NCBI GenBank assembly: GCA_018806985.1
Contig: JADANN010000468.1
Location: forward strand, 1,116,001-1,180,000
Source of the DNA: Angiostrongylus vasorum
Lineage: Eukaryota; Nematoda; Chromadorea; Rhabditida; Metastrongylidae
DNA length: 64,000 bases
Reading direction: 5' to 3'
The notes beneath the pieces are model-generated. The model did no database searches and had not been told where the DNA came from. It worked only from the letters and a program-made list of their open reading frames with translations. The translations under genes and the position numbers were made by a program. The first letter of the stretch is position 1. Each line of letters opens with the position of its first letter. Below, in pieces: positions 1 to 12,774 of the stretch.

Positions 1-256
1 CGCTCTGCAAAACACACATGGGATCCATCTCTGTGCCCTCAGCCCAACAAGCCCTCCATCCCTTCGGGATCGGCAAATTGGTGCTCGACTTGTTTGGGAA
101 GATAGCAGCACTGGCTCGGTACATCGCTAGGTCACGGCGAGTCATGGGAAACGTCAGATATGCATTGAATCACCTCCAACAGTGCTGAATGAAGTCGAAT
201 GCATGGCGCATCTCTTAAAAGATTGATCAACGCCGAGAGCTTTATCCTTTTTTTAC
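1..256 (+). repeat. SINE-A copy, head cut by window edge
   Basis: First copy of the commonest repeat here. Full copies are about 275 bp. They start with a tRNA-like head holding an A box (TGGCGCAGTGG in the best copy at 39450) and a B box (close to AATCGATCCC). The body runs through AAATTGGTACCAGACTTGTC and a conserved GATTGATCAACGCCGAGAGC, and the tail is made of TTTATCC units. Pol III boxes plus a simple-repeat tail mark it as a tRNA-derived SINE. This copy lacks the A box. Confidence 0.75.
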
Positions 257-1284
257 TTGTTCGATCCCTTTTATACAATTGTAACTTTGACCACGAAATC
301 CTCATTAAGATTTTGTGAATCTTTTTGCCTAGTCAAGCAACACTTCGTGTGTGTTTAAATTTCCCACCTAGTTCTCTTGTTATGTTCATTCTCGCTACAT
401 TTAAATGCATCAGATACACTACAACCGAGTTCAAGCAATCTCCACATTCTTCACACGCCACTTAACAGCCTTGTTTAGCTTACTCGAAGTAACGGGCAAA
501 TCAAAAGCGATCTTATTAAGATTAGTACAGTCGTTCAAAGATGATAACTTTCCTTTTAAGCCTAATCTAGTCTGTGAGCACTGGAGAAGATAACCTGATC
601 CCACTTTCTGGATTGATCTTTTTATCTAAACAAGTTCCGCCCCTCATCATCCTAATGTGGGCTGTCGAGCATCGCACCTGATCGACGTCAAACACACGGA
701 TTATATCCACAAAATTATTGACCATCGTCGAAGTCCAGGTTCTTTGTGCTTTCCCATTAAAGTCATGAAGATATTTCTCTAAGTAATATTTGTACTAAAT
801 CGGTCATATCGAGGTTCTGAAGAAGGAAATCGTGGAATAAATATTGTGTTAATTCATTAGCGAATTTACCAGTTTTTCAGCACTTGACAACATTATCTAA
901 AATCAAACTATTTGTGGAGTTTAGAACCTCGTCTACTTGTAGATGAAACTTTGCTTTTTCATTTCAAATTTTCCAGTGTTCTTTAATTTTAAATTTGTTT
1001 ATAATTGATCCATAACACCCCGAATGGACATGGCGTCCACAGCGGTTTGGACCAAATGACCATATGGACACTATAACGTCTACATTCATATGGACACTAG
1101 AGCGTCCATATTCAGTCTAGTGGGTTCCCGAGTTTTTTCACCGCACTATGTATATTCCTTCCATGGCCAATCGAAAAGAAGTCGTAAGAGGATCGGTGAG
1201 ACCAGAAAAACTGTCTTTACACTTAATAATTTGCAAGAACCCTTTTTCGAATAAGTCGATTGACCGGTAATTCGCCATAGCAAT
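257..1284. other. No gene seen; short direct duplication
   Basis: No recognisable coding region. An imperfect duplication of about 26 bp lies near 1069-1121, with the shared core CATATGGACACTA followed by a CGTC motif. Confidence 0.4.
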
Positions 1285-1557
1285 TGCGTGGGGCGTGTAG
1301 CACAGTGGTTAGAGAAGCTCTACAATAGGATCGATCTTTCGCCTTAGGCTCTCGCGTTCCATCCCTCCGAGGTCGGATTTTTGCCAGACCTGTTTGGGAT
1401 GATAGAAGCAGTGATTCGATACACCGGCAAGCCACCGAGTTATGGTATAGGACAGGCATGAGTTCAATCACCTTTAACGATGCTTAATGAAGTCGAATGC
1501 ATGGCGCATCCCTCAGGAATTGATCGACCCCGAGAGCTTTGTCCTTTATCCTTTATA
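1285..1557 (+). repeat. SINE-A copy, near full length
   Basis: Head TAGCACAGTGGTTAGAG, then the SINE-A body and a CCTTTATCCTTTA tail. It is diverged in the first 80 bases. Confidence 0.75.
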
Positions 1558-1869
1558 GTCATTGTATAAAATGTATGGATATTAAGCAGTGGACCATTGC
1601 AACACACAGTAAATAGTAGCATATATATCATTCATACCCATAAAACGTCAGAGCAAATCCGCTTCTACAATTCTGTCATGCTCGGAATCCCTAAAACACT
1701 TTTGTTATTGGAAAATTGTTTTTTATTGTGAAAGAACTAGAAAGTCCACAGTCGGTAAAAAATTGCTTATATTTGGTTGGGCGCACGCCTTATTTTCTTA
1801 TCATTATCATATTTGCTATTATCTTAGTATTATCATATTATCCCGTCTCGCATACCAATGACATTGGAT

Positions 1870-2471
1870 GGAAGGCAACCAGTGGAGCAAACAGGATTTC
1901 GAAAAGGATCTTGCTGCATGGACCACATGAAAACTGTGTCCATAGTCATCAAAGTTTGTCGGCAATACCACCTGCCCCGAGTCCCCGACATTTGTCGACT
2001 ATGAAAAAGCGTTTGACAGTGTCGAACCGAATGCAATCCTATCTGCGCTGGTCGACCAACGAGTGGGTCCAACCTACACAAGAGTTCTTTCTGACTGTTT
2101 CTGACTTGAACTGCACCACGAAAATAAGCTTTTCGATTGACCTCTTGCACATAGGAAAAGTGGTTCGACTAGGCGACACAACATCGGCGAAGCTTTTTAC
2201 TGCTGTATTGCAGTGAATAATGAAGCCACTCCATTGGGATGGAAAAGATATATGCACTGGTGGAAAATTCATGCCAAACCTTCGTTTCGTGGACGTCATC
2301 GTCATCTCAAGAAGTACCAGTGAAGCATAGACGATGATCAATGAGCTCAACGAAGCAGGAAAAAAGATCCGATTACGCATAAATCGGAAGAAGACCCAGT
2401 TCACGAAAAAATCCGCGGTGCAAAGACGAACTCTGGGTAGCTCTCTGACTACAGAGACTAGCTCGTACGTG
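1870..2471 (+). mobile_element. RTE family 2 fragment (reverse transcriptase), dead
   Basis: In shifting frames this reads through the RT core of a non-LTR element: EQAGFRK-like, then VDYEKAFDSVEPNAILSALV (the F/Y-D block), and later INELNEAGKKIRLRINRKK. Several frameshifts and stops break it. It ends exactly where a SINE-A copy begins. The second RTE family is told from family 1 by the NELNEAGKKI and KKTQF wording. Confidence 0.75.
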
Positions 2472-2731
2472 GTTGGAGGCGCCACTGCGACCCACACGTG
2501 GAATCGATCCCAGCGCCCATGGCTCACCAAGCCTTCCATCCTTCCGGATTCGGCAAATTGGTACCAGACTTGTCTGGGAGGATAGCAGCACTGGCTCGAT
2601 ACATCGGTAGGCCACCGCGAGGTAAACGCCAGATATGCATTCGATCACCTCCAACGATACTTATTGAAGTCGAATGCACGGCGCATCCCTCAGAGTTTAA
2701 TCAGCGCCGAGAGCTTTATCCTTTATTATTA
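2472..2731 (+). repeat. SINE-A copy inserted in RTE-2 fragment
   Basis: It starts directly after CTCGTACGTG of the RTE-2 fragment (the coding for SSYV of the SSYVYLG motif). B box AATCGATCCC; tail CTTTATCCTTTATTATTA. The A-box end is missing. Confidence 0.75.
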
Positions 2732-2734
2732 TCC

Positions 2735-4619
2735 TATACAGTATGTTCTCAGTCTTTTTCGCGAAGTCACCAAGGCGGTGATAAGCTGTTCGAGCTGATC
2801 GCTGCTTCTTGCTCAGCGTTCTTAGTCGCTCATCATTTTGACTTCCACAGATGGCTGGAACATTCACTAATACACATTCTATTCTCCAACAAACCTTTAT
2901 GTCATTAACGTTATACTTCTTAACCTTTGATAGAGTTGGAGTTAAAGTGTCGCTAAAAGAAATGGAAAACAACGGCGCCGTTGGGGTGGTGTATAGCACG
3001 CGAGCACCCAGAAAGGGTAATCGAGGGCTCGAAGCACAATTGAGGACGTGAGTTATGTTCTTAGCTCGGCGTCATTGTGATTATTATACTTCTTGTGCTC
3101 TTTTTTTCAAGAACTGGCAAAGGTTCTCTTTGGTCAGAATTTGTACAATATGACCTGTCTGTGTTTGATATTATAAAAACGATACCAAAAGAGTAGCTGC
3201 CAGGCACTGACTATCTCGTTACGACTGGGAATATGACCCGAAAAAACTTTGATGAATTGGCATAGCCTTGTCGAGCCACCTAACAGAAAGAAAGGCATGA
3301 GTGGAATCGATTAAAAGTGGAAAAAAGTGACATCTCATAGTTTCACGACCCTTCAACGACTATTGCAGTTGAGCCGACATCACAACGAGGAATTTTCGGA
3401 GCTTTGTTTTAAAGAATCGATTAAATAGCTAGTATATCAAATGCATCAAGAAGACTGAGATGTAGTTGCCGAAGTCGGCTTCTACTGTTTCAGAGCAAAA
3501 TGACCCTGGTTTCTTGTACATGGACTGCCGGTTGGCGCTGCTGATTTTTTGCGTCATCTAGAATTCTTAAACACGACGATGTAGACAATCTTGAGTGGAT
3601 TTCCCTTTCATCTCGTTTCGTGTCTGGAAATTGCTTGACCAGAAAGAAGGATTCTCAATGGGCGTGAACATATGGAGATTGATCTTAACTTTTGTTTAAG
3701 AGAGAACTGAGTCATTCGACAACGGTCTCGTCCCATTTTTTCCCGAATCACCGTTTTCTTCGTTCAATTTTTAAAAAAATTCGCTTCAAAAACTATACAA
3801 TGTATTCAATCCGTTTTCTATTCTACTTGTTAAGGAGGGGCAGGCTATAATATCCAACTGAGGGGACCGAAGTAATGCCTGAAAAGATCCTATGCAAGTC
3901 TATTTCAGTGCCTAAATTTCGATGAGTTTTACGAAACAGTAGTAGCACCGTTTAAACAGCCAACCATACACAGCCAACAACGATCTTTCCACAGAAACTC
4001 CTTGGATTCCAGAGACTGCAATTAGAAGCTTGAAGCTTTGCAAAGTTTCCGGGCTAAACGATATTTTGGCTGATTTCCAACGAGCTACGAACCACCAACT
4101 TACACAATCTTATTGCAACATACATGATGTCATATTTATAAATGGAACGAATATCCAACAAGTAGATGACTTTGCAAGCAATCCTTTTGACCAGATCTAA
4201 GCTCTATGACATTCACAGCTACAGAGTGACCAGCTTACTGAAGGCGTTCAATAAGTATTCATGAATTTCATCATCATATCCAACTCAAAGAAACTGAACG
4301 AAGTCAGATTCATAAAGCAAGTAGGAGGTTGCGAGGGATTTAGCTGCAAAGATCACTTCCAAATGTTCTCGATAGTCGCAGAAGTTTGCATGGATGAAGT
4401 TCGCGAGAATAGATTCGACAGTAATGGAGAGCAAAGTCTGCTTCGTCTGGTCAGGGGATAGACATGTTCTTTATAACAACACCTAATGACTACACTAATC
4501 ACTCTACAGCGACGATATAATTTTTTTCACAAGTGAGTCAGGAATTTAATTGGTAGGGAAATACGCTAAAGCGATAAAATATCGCCGAAACTGATATCCG
4601 CCTGACTGCATTGATGTGG
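2735..4619. other. No gene or recognised repeat
   Basis: About 1.9 kb with only short random open frames and many stops in all frames. I see no splice-linked coding segments. Confidence 0.35.
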
Positions 4620-5060
4620 ATTTGATTGGAAGGAAAAAAGAGGCAAATATTGACGGATGACTGCTCTTCAACCTTCTCTTTGCCGATCACATTGTCATTT
4701 TTTGAAAGGCATTGTGGAGGAGACGACGATTACTCAGCTTAATGAATTAGGGAAAAACGTACCAACACGAATCAAACAGAGGAAAACCCAACCCGCGAGC
4801 AATGCCTTGTGTAAAGGAGAACAGTTCATTTTGGATGGATCACTGATTGCACAGATCAGACTATCACATCCTTCCTATAAATGGGACGTTCAGTGAACGT
4901 GGACGACCATTTGAGAAGACCTCGGCACAAAACAACGAGTAGCGTTGACCGGCTTCGCGCCATTGAGAACTTATTGACCAAGTTGCTCACCTCGACCTTC
5001 TTGCCTAGTTTGGTAAGGCAACAGTTCTTACATTTATACACAAACATTGCCTTATATTTC
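4620..5060 (+). mobile_element. RTE family 2 fragment, dead
   Basis: Broken frames give LFADHIVIF (the FADD block, with a damaged second Asp), LNELGKNVPTRIKQRKTQ and DGSLIAQ. Then, in another frame, SVNVDDHLREDLGTKQR and ALTGFAPLR, in the order expected of the RTE-2 C-terminal half. It is heavily mutated. Confidence 0.65.
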
Positions 5061-6527
5061 GGCGGCGTTAAAAAAATCTGTGCAATATGCAACGCCTTTG
5101 TTGACGAAGCCTTGCGAAGATGAACCAGTGTTTTGGACATCAAGCCAGCCTTCGCAGTTTGGATCATCCAATGTTATCCTGTTTTCTAGACTCAGTAGAA
5201 ACAAATTAAGAAAGCGGAAGAATCGAAATGACACCAAGAGATTGAATTAAAAAAGTGAGCCGCAGCCTCAGACACTAATGGGAACCACCTCAGTGGATGA
5301 TGGGTGAAATGAAATGAATGGTTGCTAGGAATGCTAGGAGTGGCACAGCATGCGAAGAAGACTCGTCTAGTTATATAAATAGATAAACGCTCTTACATTA
5401 CCATCTAATTCTTCCTGAGAAGATGTGAAAACAGATAGATGGGGTTGTCAAAAAATCGGAGCAGAAATAGAAGATAATCCGCTCGTCGCATTTCCCGATG
5501 AAGTGGCTGTTCTACCTGACGTTGCACCAGCTTGAGATATTCCCAGTACTCTTCTTTACTCGTGTTCTTCTTTAATGAGTTTCCTTTGGAACTTCGTACC
5601 TGTGAAGCTTCACAAACTCGGACCTAAGCAGTTGTCTGCTTGTCCAGGCCTGACATCATGAGAGTTTTTAAGAGACAGTGCTTCCTTAATGTGTTTGAAA
5701 CAGTTTTTTCTAGTTCAGCGCTTCCAATGTGAAAGTTTCCAGTAGTCTTCGTTTTGCCAGGATTGACACTGAAGATACTGACGATAACTTTTCAACAATG
5801 ATCCATATTAGAGAGCCAGTCCAGGCCCACAGAATGTCTCAATATTATCGACGACAAACGCCGAACGCTTTATTTTTTTTAACTACTGAATTATTACAAT
5901 CATCACTGCGTTTGTCTTCAACGTTTGGTTAAAAAGTATTTTCTTCTGTTTCAAGGTAATAAAGAATGAGAAGAATAAGGATGAAAGCGTTCGGCGCTGA
6001 TCAGTCCCTATTACGGATGCCCCCATGCATTCATCTCCATTCGTAAAGGAGGTCAAATGTAGGTCCAACTTTTTTACTTACTGACTGTTTCCTTATCATT
6101 TCTGTGCATTATGGCGAAATACAGTCACAAGGATGCTGAGGTGTGGTCAAAACTCAGAACCACAGTTGGACTTCGAACTTGCGATTACCATTTCTTGCAG
6201 CTTACCTACTATCCACCACACAAACTGAGATCCTTACTTTGCCATTCTCTCAACCAGCTCTTTTTACTCTAACGGTGCTAACTGCAATCACAATAGCTTC
6301 TCTGTGGAAATACTAAGCTCACTGTGTGTTACGTTTGTTAAGTTTTTCACTAACAGAAATGGAGCTTTTTCTTCTATTACACTGCTTTGCGACCCTAACA
6401 AAAACTGTTAAGAAAGGGTGCGATTCACAAAAATGGAAGTAAAAAAAAGCGAAAAAGTTAACGATTCGGAAGCTCAACAAAAAAACTTTTTGTCACTGAG
6501 GAGATTGTATGTTTATCACAAGTGAAA
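5061..6527. other. No gene seen
   Basis: Only short open frames. The text around 5257-5320 (GGGAACCACCTCAGTGGATG) may be more RTE-derived 3' sequence, but I cannot prove it. Confidence 0.3.
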
Positions 6528-6800
6528 GGTGCGTGTGACGCAGTGGTCGGAGGCCACCAACAACATACACGGGATCGATTCCCTCTTCCTTGGCCCATCA
6601 AACCTTCCATCCCTACTGGGTGGGCAGATTGGTACCAGACTTGTTTGGGAGGGTAGCAGCATTGATTCGATACATCCGTAGGACACTGTGACTCATTGTA
6701 AAAGCCAGATATACATCCAATCACCTCCAGCGATACTTAATGAAGTCGAACGTATGGCGTATCTCTCAGGGATTGATCAGCTTCGAGAGCTTTATCTTTT
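6528..6800 (+). repeat. SINE-A copy, near full length
   Basis: Head TGACGCAGTGGTCGGAGG; B box GATCGATTCCC; tail TTTATCTTTTAACTTTT. Its tail is followed at once by CTCGTACGTGTACCTTGG of an RTE-2 fragment. Confidence 0.75.
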
Positions 6801-7340
6801 AACTTTTACCTCGTACGTGTACCTTGGATGTTCAATGAAATGGAAAACTACATGAAGGACGAATTAGGCAGAATGAAGAGAGCAACTTGGGCCGCATTTG
6901 GACCTCTGCAAGAAGCCACCAATCTACTAAAGGAACCAAAACTCCAAGCTCATATTATCGATTCAACAGTTCTCCCAGAGCTCTGTTATGTAGCAAAGGA
7001 ATATGCGGATGCATCAACGACGTCTAGAATACTACGCAATAACACAGAGCTCTTAAACGATGTCTTCTGAAATATAACCTGCACATAGAACATTTAGTCG
7101 GAACAGCCTATGCTCTATTCTTCGAAATCTCTTCCATCTGCGAGACCCAGGGCAACACGCATCAACAGTGAACCATAGACGGGCCGGTCACATAATCAGA
7201 AGAACAGACGGCAGATGAACGGGAAGAACTGTGGACTGGTCTACACGAGGATGAAAACGTCCCCCTAGGGCGACCACTTACACGTTCAGTCGATATGTTA
7301 GTAACTAAGGTCAAACCGCTGTATTCACTGTAGCAGTTGT
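6801..7340 (+). mobile_element. RTE family 2 fragment (C-terminal part), dead
   Basis: Begins with SYVYLG, then MKRATWAAFGPLQEAT, AHIIDSTVLPELCY and ADASTTSR in an 80-codon open stretch (6828-7070). This is the post-RT domain of the RTE-2 polyprotein. Downstream are remnants of the final domain (GRPLTR) with stops. Confidence 0.7.
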
Positions 7341-7359
7341 TTCAGAGATCACGGTATGA

Positions 7360-7456
7360 GACTCGCATGGACGTCGATTGCGAGGGAAAGAAACGGATGG
7401 CAAATATGCTTAGGTCCGCACAAGTCGTGAAGACGGACCGTCTAAGTGTCCAAGTA
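7360..7456 (+). repeat. Repeat B, 3' fragment
   Basis: Matches the last 100 bases of repeat B (TATGCTTAGGTCCGCACAAG) and ends in its typical tail AAGTGTCCAAGTAAGTAAG. Confidence 0.6.
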
Positions 7457-7459
7457 AGT

Positions 7460-8375
7460 AAGTGTTTGATAAGGCCAGCCAAACACGATGGCGTCAGTGC
7501 GTTATAGGTTGAAAACAAAAAAGGAGATGAAGACAATTTCTTCTTGATATAGCAGTCTATGGACTCCATCTATTTTTTATTTAAATCGGTAAAATATAAA
7601 CCGAGGTACTTTTTGGTTCAAAGTTTGAAGAGATCACTATTTTCGCAACATATGGATGGAAATAAACTTTGGGAATGAAGCTCAGTCTTCGGAAATAGTA
7701 CCAGTTGTTGTTCGTTCCATTTCGTAGCCATTCTCTCTTTCCTTGTTACTTTTTATTCTTAGAATATCTGGTTCCACTATATTCTTGTTTTTTATAGGGT
7801 TTATAAAAAGTCTGTCTTTGACCGGTTACTTCTAGAGCTTCCGTTGTATTCAATCATCACTGATTTTCAATGGTATACGGGCACTTTTCACCTTATCAGC
7901 TCCCGTTTTAGCGTTTACTTTCAGATATTAACTGCAGCTGAAATATTACTAAGGAAGAATATTATACTGAGGTCTCAACGTTAGGATAAATCAGACTTTA
8001 CAATAGTTTTGGATAAATACTACTTTTCTAGCCAATAGGGCCATTTGACTGTGGTTCACTATGAATTGGTTGTTTTCCTCTGTGAAACATGGACCTACGT
8101 ATAATAGGTATATTTCAGCTATAAAATTGGGTAAAATCAAAGAGAGATGGAGAGCTTGATGGATATTAGCGAGCATGGTAGAAGGGGTTTAGGGAGTCTG
8201 TCGTGATGATCTTGGGAGCTTGTGTGCAGAACCGAGACCATGAACTTCCTTTGACACAACGCTGTTTCGCTACAGCCGTTCTGATTCACAATCAGCCAGC
8301 CATACATGTGAAGGTCCTTAGACGATATTTAACAACTTAGGAATATTTAAAAATGGTAGTCAGCTGTATGTTTTG
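7460..8375. other. No gene or recognised repeat
   Basis: AT-rich sequence with short open frames only. Confidence 0.35.
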
Positions 8376-8648
8376 ACGACGCGTCTAGGGCCCTGCAACA
8401 ACAATGGGTTCGATGCTACGTCCCAGACTCACCAAGCCTTCCATTCCTCCCAGGTAGGCAAATCGGTACCAGATTTGTCTGGAAGGATAGCAGTACTGAT
8501 TCGATACACAGCTATGCCACCGCGAGGCATTGTATGGGCCAGATGCGCATTTAACCACCTGTGACAATGCTAAGAATAGAGTGAAACTCATGGGGCATCT
8601 TTTTGAAAATCCATTAACACTAAAAGCGTTTTATCATTTTATCCTTTC
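8376..8648 (+). repeat. SINE-A copy, diverged
   Basis: The head is weak (GTCTAGGGCCCTGCAAC), but the body from ACCAAGCCTTCCATTCCTCC to a TTTATCATTTTATCCTTT tail follows the family. Confidence 0.65.
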
Positions 8649-8659
8649 ATGTTTTGTTG

Positions 8660-11262
8660 GCGCAGAGCATGCCCCGATTCTGTACACTTAAGCAACCATC
8701 GTTGCTTCTTGACTGCCTCAACTTTAGTTTTATTCCAACAAAAAGGAAAAAGTTCCTCTATTCATCTAAGTCGTTTACGCGCCCACATCAAACAACGACG
8801 AAGAAGAAGTCGAAGGCTTCTACGTTGACTCGGCGAAGTTCTACAGAGAAGACCATATATTCTTCAAGGTCATTGCAGATTTTAACGCTAAGATTGGACC
8901 AAGAAGAACGTCTGAAAAACGTCACATTAGGACCCACGGATCAGAATGGAACGAGCAGTGTGAGCTGCTGTCCGAGTTTATCATGACGACCAAGACCATC
9001 ATGGTAACTCGCAATTCCAGAAGCCCTCACCCACAACGTTGGACGTGGAAGTCTCTCGGTGGAGAGTACCATAACGAAATAGACCATACCGTAGTAAATT
9101 GAAGGTTTTGCCTATCCGATGTCGCTGTTTTAACAAAAATTCTGCACGGGATCAGACCACCGCCTCCTTCGTGCAAGATTCCGTTTCCCGTAGAAAGGAG
9201 AAAAAAGCCGCTAATTTCAAAAAACGAAGTCCCAAAACTACCATAAACTTGAATTTATTCAATTCATTAGTCGGCTGTTGGGAAGATGCCGTTGTCGAAA
9301 CATCGACGAGGAATACGATCGGCTCATTCAACATCTTCACGTTAGCGCAATGAAAGTTGAGAATTCGAAAGTCACCAAGAGACGTCTATCTCCACAAAAT
9401 CTCGAGCTGATACGCCAGCGTGGCATCGCACGATCTGCAGGCAACCGCGAACTAACATACGAACTTGCAAAACAATGCAGACAGGCGATAAAAGATCTTT
9501 AAAGAGAGAAGAGCAACAATAATGGTCGAAGCTGTAGATGCCAGGAAGAGCATTCGCAAAGAACACTGAAGCTTCGTCAATTGCAAGACCAAGATGATTA
9601 CGCTCCGACGACCAGACCGAACAGTTACAGCGTCCAGAAAGGCAATGGGGAAAATCATTCAGGAATACTACTCAGATCTCCTCGATAGCCACGTCCACCT
9701 TCCGTCATATGAAATAAAGGAGATGGATATGTTGTACCACCGGTTCTCCCTTCCGAAATCCCATATGCCATTTCGTCGGTGAAAAATCGAGCAGCTCCAG
9801 GTCCGGAGAGGATAAGATCTGAACACTTGAAGAACCTTCCGCCAGTTCTCGTAAACACACCGGCTCGGCTCTTCCTACGTTACCTGTCTAAATGCAAGGT
9901 CGCTACTCAATGGACGACAAGCAAGACCGTGTTATTGTTCAAGAAGGGTGACCTTCACGATATCGGCAACTATCGCCCAATCTGCTTGCTGTCTGTCGTC
10001 TACAAACTTTTCACTCGAGTCATCCTAAACAGCTTGACAGAACACTGCACGAAAAGCCGCCATGCGAGCAAGCAGGGTTTCGAAAAAGGATTTAGTGCGA
10101 TAGACCACATCCACGCGATAACGAGACTCTTTGAAGCATCGCGAGAGTACAGTAGACCTCTCTGTCTCATTTTCATCGATTTGAGGAAGGTCTTTGACTC
10201 AGTTGAGATAGAAGCAGTAGTGGAAGCCCTTGATGATCAAGTAGTCCCTAATAGGTATGTAAAGATTCTTCGTGAGCTGTACAAAAGCTTCACAAAAAAA
10301 AGATGTCACCATTCTACAACGATATTAACATCGAAGTCAGAAGAGGGCTCAGGCAAGGCCATACTATCTCGTCAAAAAATATTTACTACCACCATCGAGA
10401 GCATCATGAGAACATTAGAATGGGATAATATGGTAATGGAAATCGATGGTTCGGCAATTACACCATCTTCGTTTGCTGATGACATCGTGCTTATAATACC
10501 AAAACATTAGCAAAGTGGAGCGAATGCTTGCCGACTTTGATAAATCCTGTGGAAAGATTGGCCTTCGACTAAATCTCACAAAAACGATGTTTATGAGGAA
10601 CGGATTGGTTTCGTATGCCCCATTTACGCTCAACGGAACGAATATCTCCGAATGCTCCAGTTATGTCTCTCTAGGTCAGGGAAATCAACATGATGAACAG
10701 ACTTAGCTCCAGAGTTGAGCAGAAGGAAACGAGCGGCGTAGGGGAGCTTTCAAGAGCATCGAGGAAGTAGTGTGGAGAACAAAGAACACCCGACTCTCTA
10801 CCCAATTTTTCGACTCAATGGTACTTTCTGCGTTAACGTATGCGTCAGAAACCTGGTCGCTCCGTAAACAGGATGGAAAGATCACTCAGCGTTATTGAAC
10901 GCGCATTCGAAAGGACGATGCTAGGAGTATCCCGTGTAACGCAAGTATATACGCCAAACAGTCGAAGATAAGGTGGGCCGGAGCAAATAATGCGTACGAA
11001 CGCCAACCGATGGACAAGAGCCGTTAGCGAGTGGATTCCTCGGGATGTCAAACGTATTGCAGGAAGACCACCGACCCGATGATCAGAGTTCTTCACGAAA
11101 AGCCTAGAAGAAAGATATAATGCTCAATGAGTTCCTAGAGCGAACAGAACCCACTGGGCTACTCTTGCACGTGACAGGGAAAAATAGAGGATTTACTGGC
11201 GCTTGCTCAAGTCATTCGACAGTCAACGCGACTGTTGGTGACAGGTGAGGTGATTCATTTAT
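8660..11262 (+). mobile_element. RTE-type non-LTR retrotransposon, family 1, broken copy A
   Basis: Frames that switch several times give an apurinic-type endonuclease (VYAPTSN near 8737, DFNAKIG near 8880, NEIDHT near 9075), a basic linker and an RT domain. A C-terminal domain follows with YASETW, VIERAFERT, HVMR-like and GRPPTR blocks. Endonuclease then RT in one polyprotein is the layout of RTE elements, which copy their RNA at the nicked target. The 5' end is truncated near a SINE-A tail; the 3' end reads GTGACAGGTGAGGTGATTCA. Frameshifts make it non-functional. Copy B (33561-36111) is the closest relative in the window. Confidence 0.85.
9779..10510 (+). pseudogene. RTE family 1 reverse transcriptase, longest open piece
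   Basis: A 243-codon open stretch. It begins AAPGPERIRSEHLKNLPP, continues with GNYRPICLLSVVYKLFTRVI, then FIDLRKVFDS (the first catalytic Asp block) and ends FADDIVLI (the FADD catalytic pair), followed by a stop. Residues around 190-205 are scrambled by compensating frameshifts (where GVRQGDTISP is expected). The polyprotein continues in another frame at 10515 with FDKSCGKIGLRLNLTKTMF. It is a relic, not an active enzyme. Confidence 0.85.
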
Positions 11263-11269
11263 GCGACTT

Positions 11270-11774
11270 TATAAATACTTTTGTCCTTCCCAAAGTTGAC
11301 ATCATATTGGCATCGACATTGATAAGGTTATCGGTATGCTGTGTGAGGTTGTTCACACAATATTTATTCCGCAATGGCTCGAGTTTTGGCGGACATCCCT
11401 TAAAGCCTTAAAGGGATCATATTGAAACAGAATCTGTTCGAGCAAACTGTCCTAACACTGGAAGGAAAAAACGAAAACCGAAAATTTAGATATCAATTGT
11501 ATGGCTTTTTGACTGACCCTTCGTCAGCCGTGTAAACTCGCTGTGGGTGCTCTCGGTCATTAAAGAGAGGAACATAAAAAAAGAAAAAAAGGCTATGCGT
11601 GTGTGTTTATGTTTTAGTGAAGGCACTAATCATTATTTACTTTTTTTTATTCTAACGACCTGTCTTCACGACTGCTGTGTAGATGTCAGCACTCTTTGCA
11701 TTCGATTCGTTTCCTTGCATCCATTATCCACGAAGATTTACCAACTTTTACGTGCGGCTTCGGCTGCTTGAGGA
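11270..11774. other. No gene seen
   Basis: Flank of RTE copy A; nothing recognised. Confidence 0.3.
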
Positions 11775-12020
11775 TTTTCCTTCCATCTTGAATGTCGTGG
11801 AATGCTGGTCGAGTCGATTCTCACTAGAGTCTTGAGATAGCCGTGATAGAGCGTACCCAATTGAATTGCAGAGGAGAGTGCTTTTTTTCTCAGACAAGTT
11901 CGATACCAATCTCCCGACGTCGAAGGGAAGAAGGTCTTGGTGAGCCCGGAGCAGGATCGAAACGGCGCCGTGGTCGTGATGATCGACGTTACTCCCGTTG
12001 GGCTACCCGTCCCCTAGTTG
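11775..12020 (-). repeat. SINE-D copy
   Basis: On the minus strand it starts with a tRNA-like head: GTAGCCCAACGGGAGTAACG, then a B-box-like GTTTCGATCCTGC. It continues to CTATCACGGCTATCTCAAGA and GAATCGACTCGACCAGCATT. A second, diverged copy lies at 58640-58955 and shares the last 60 bases and the CGATCC region. This is a third tRNA-derived family, distinct from SINE-A and SINE-C. Confidence 0.5.
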
Positions 12021-12473
12021 ATTTTTTATTCGATGAAAACTAGGTTTTGATATTTTTCATTGGAGTCATGGAAAAAAAAGGTTAGCTGAATAGAATGCCA
12101 TCGAAATGATTTCAAATCTTGAATCTTTTTAAACTTCCCTTCTTTTTTCCTTTTTAATGCTCTTCTTTTTTGCTTTTGGTTTTGCTTTCCCATTCGATGA
12201 GAACACCACAGTACGGCTATCCGGAGATTTCAGGAAAAGTCTCGCTCATCTATTAATCACGCATTTGATAAGCTGGATCCCCTAAGGGTAATGAATACCT
12301 GTGCTAATGACTTGGTAAGGAACTGGCCGGGATTCTCGGTACATCAAGGGATGGAGGTTGCCAAAGTAGCGAGGTGTCGATGGTAAATGCCGATAACGGA
12401 TAACCCAAGTACAACCGATACACGCAGTGTGGATGACTAAATTTACTACTTGCTATTCTGTAAAAGCTCTAAA
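12021..12473. other. No gene seen
   Basis: Nothing recognised. A short pyrimidine-rich run lies at 12130-12190. Confidence 0.3.
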
Positions 12474-12752
12474 GAATAAAGCTCTCGGCGTTGACCAGTC
12501 TTTGAAGGGTGCGCCATGCATTCGACTTCATTAAGCATCGTTTGCAGGTGAATGAATGCATATCTGGCCTTTACAATGACTCGCATTGGCCTACCGATGT
12601 ATCGAACCAGTGCTGCTATCCTTCCAGACAAGTCTGGTACCAATTTGCCGAATCCAGAAGGAAGGAAGGCTTGGTGACCCTTGGGGGTGGGGATCGACTC
12701 CACGTGTGTGTAGCAGTGGCGTCTCCAACTGCTGCGCCACACGCGCCCAGCA
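12474..12752 (-). repeat. SINE-A copy, full length
   Basis: Tail at the left (AAAGAATAAAGCTCTCGGCG) and tRNA-like head at the right (CTGCGCCACACGCGCCCAGC). Beyond the head it continues into a TG microsatellite through a spacer that is also found at 39420-39450. Confidence 0.8.
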
Positions 12753-12774
12753 CATGGTTTAAAACATTGATGGT

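Noticed and set aside
2498..2908. Open frames over SINE copies, recurring with very similar peptides ([19 protein letters not shown])
   Set aside because: Translation of the SINE-A body; the similarity comes from the repeat, not from a protein family.
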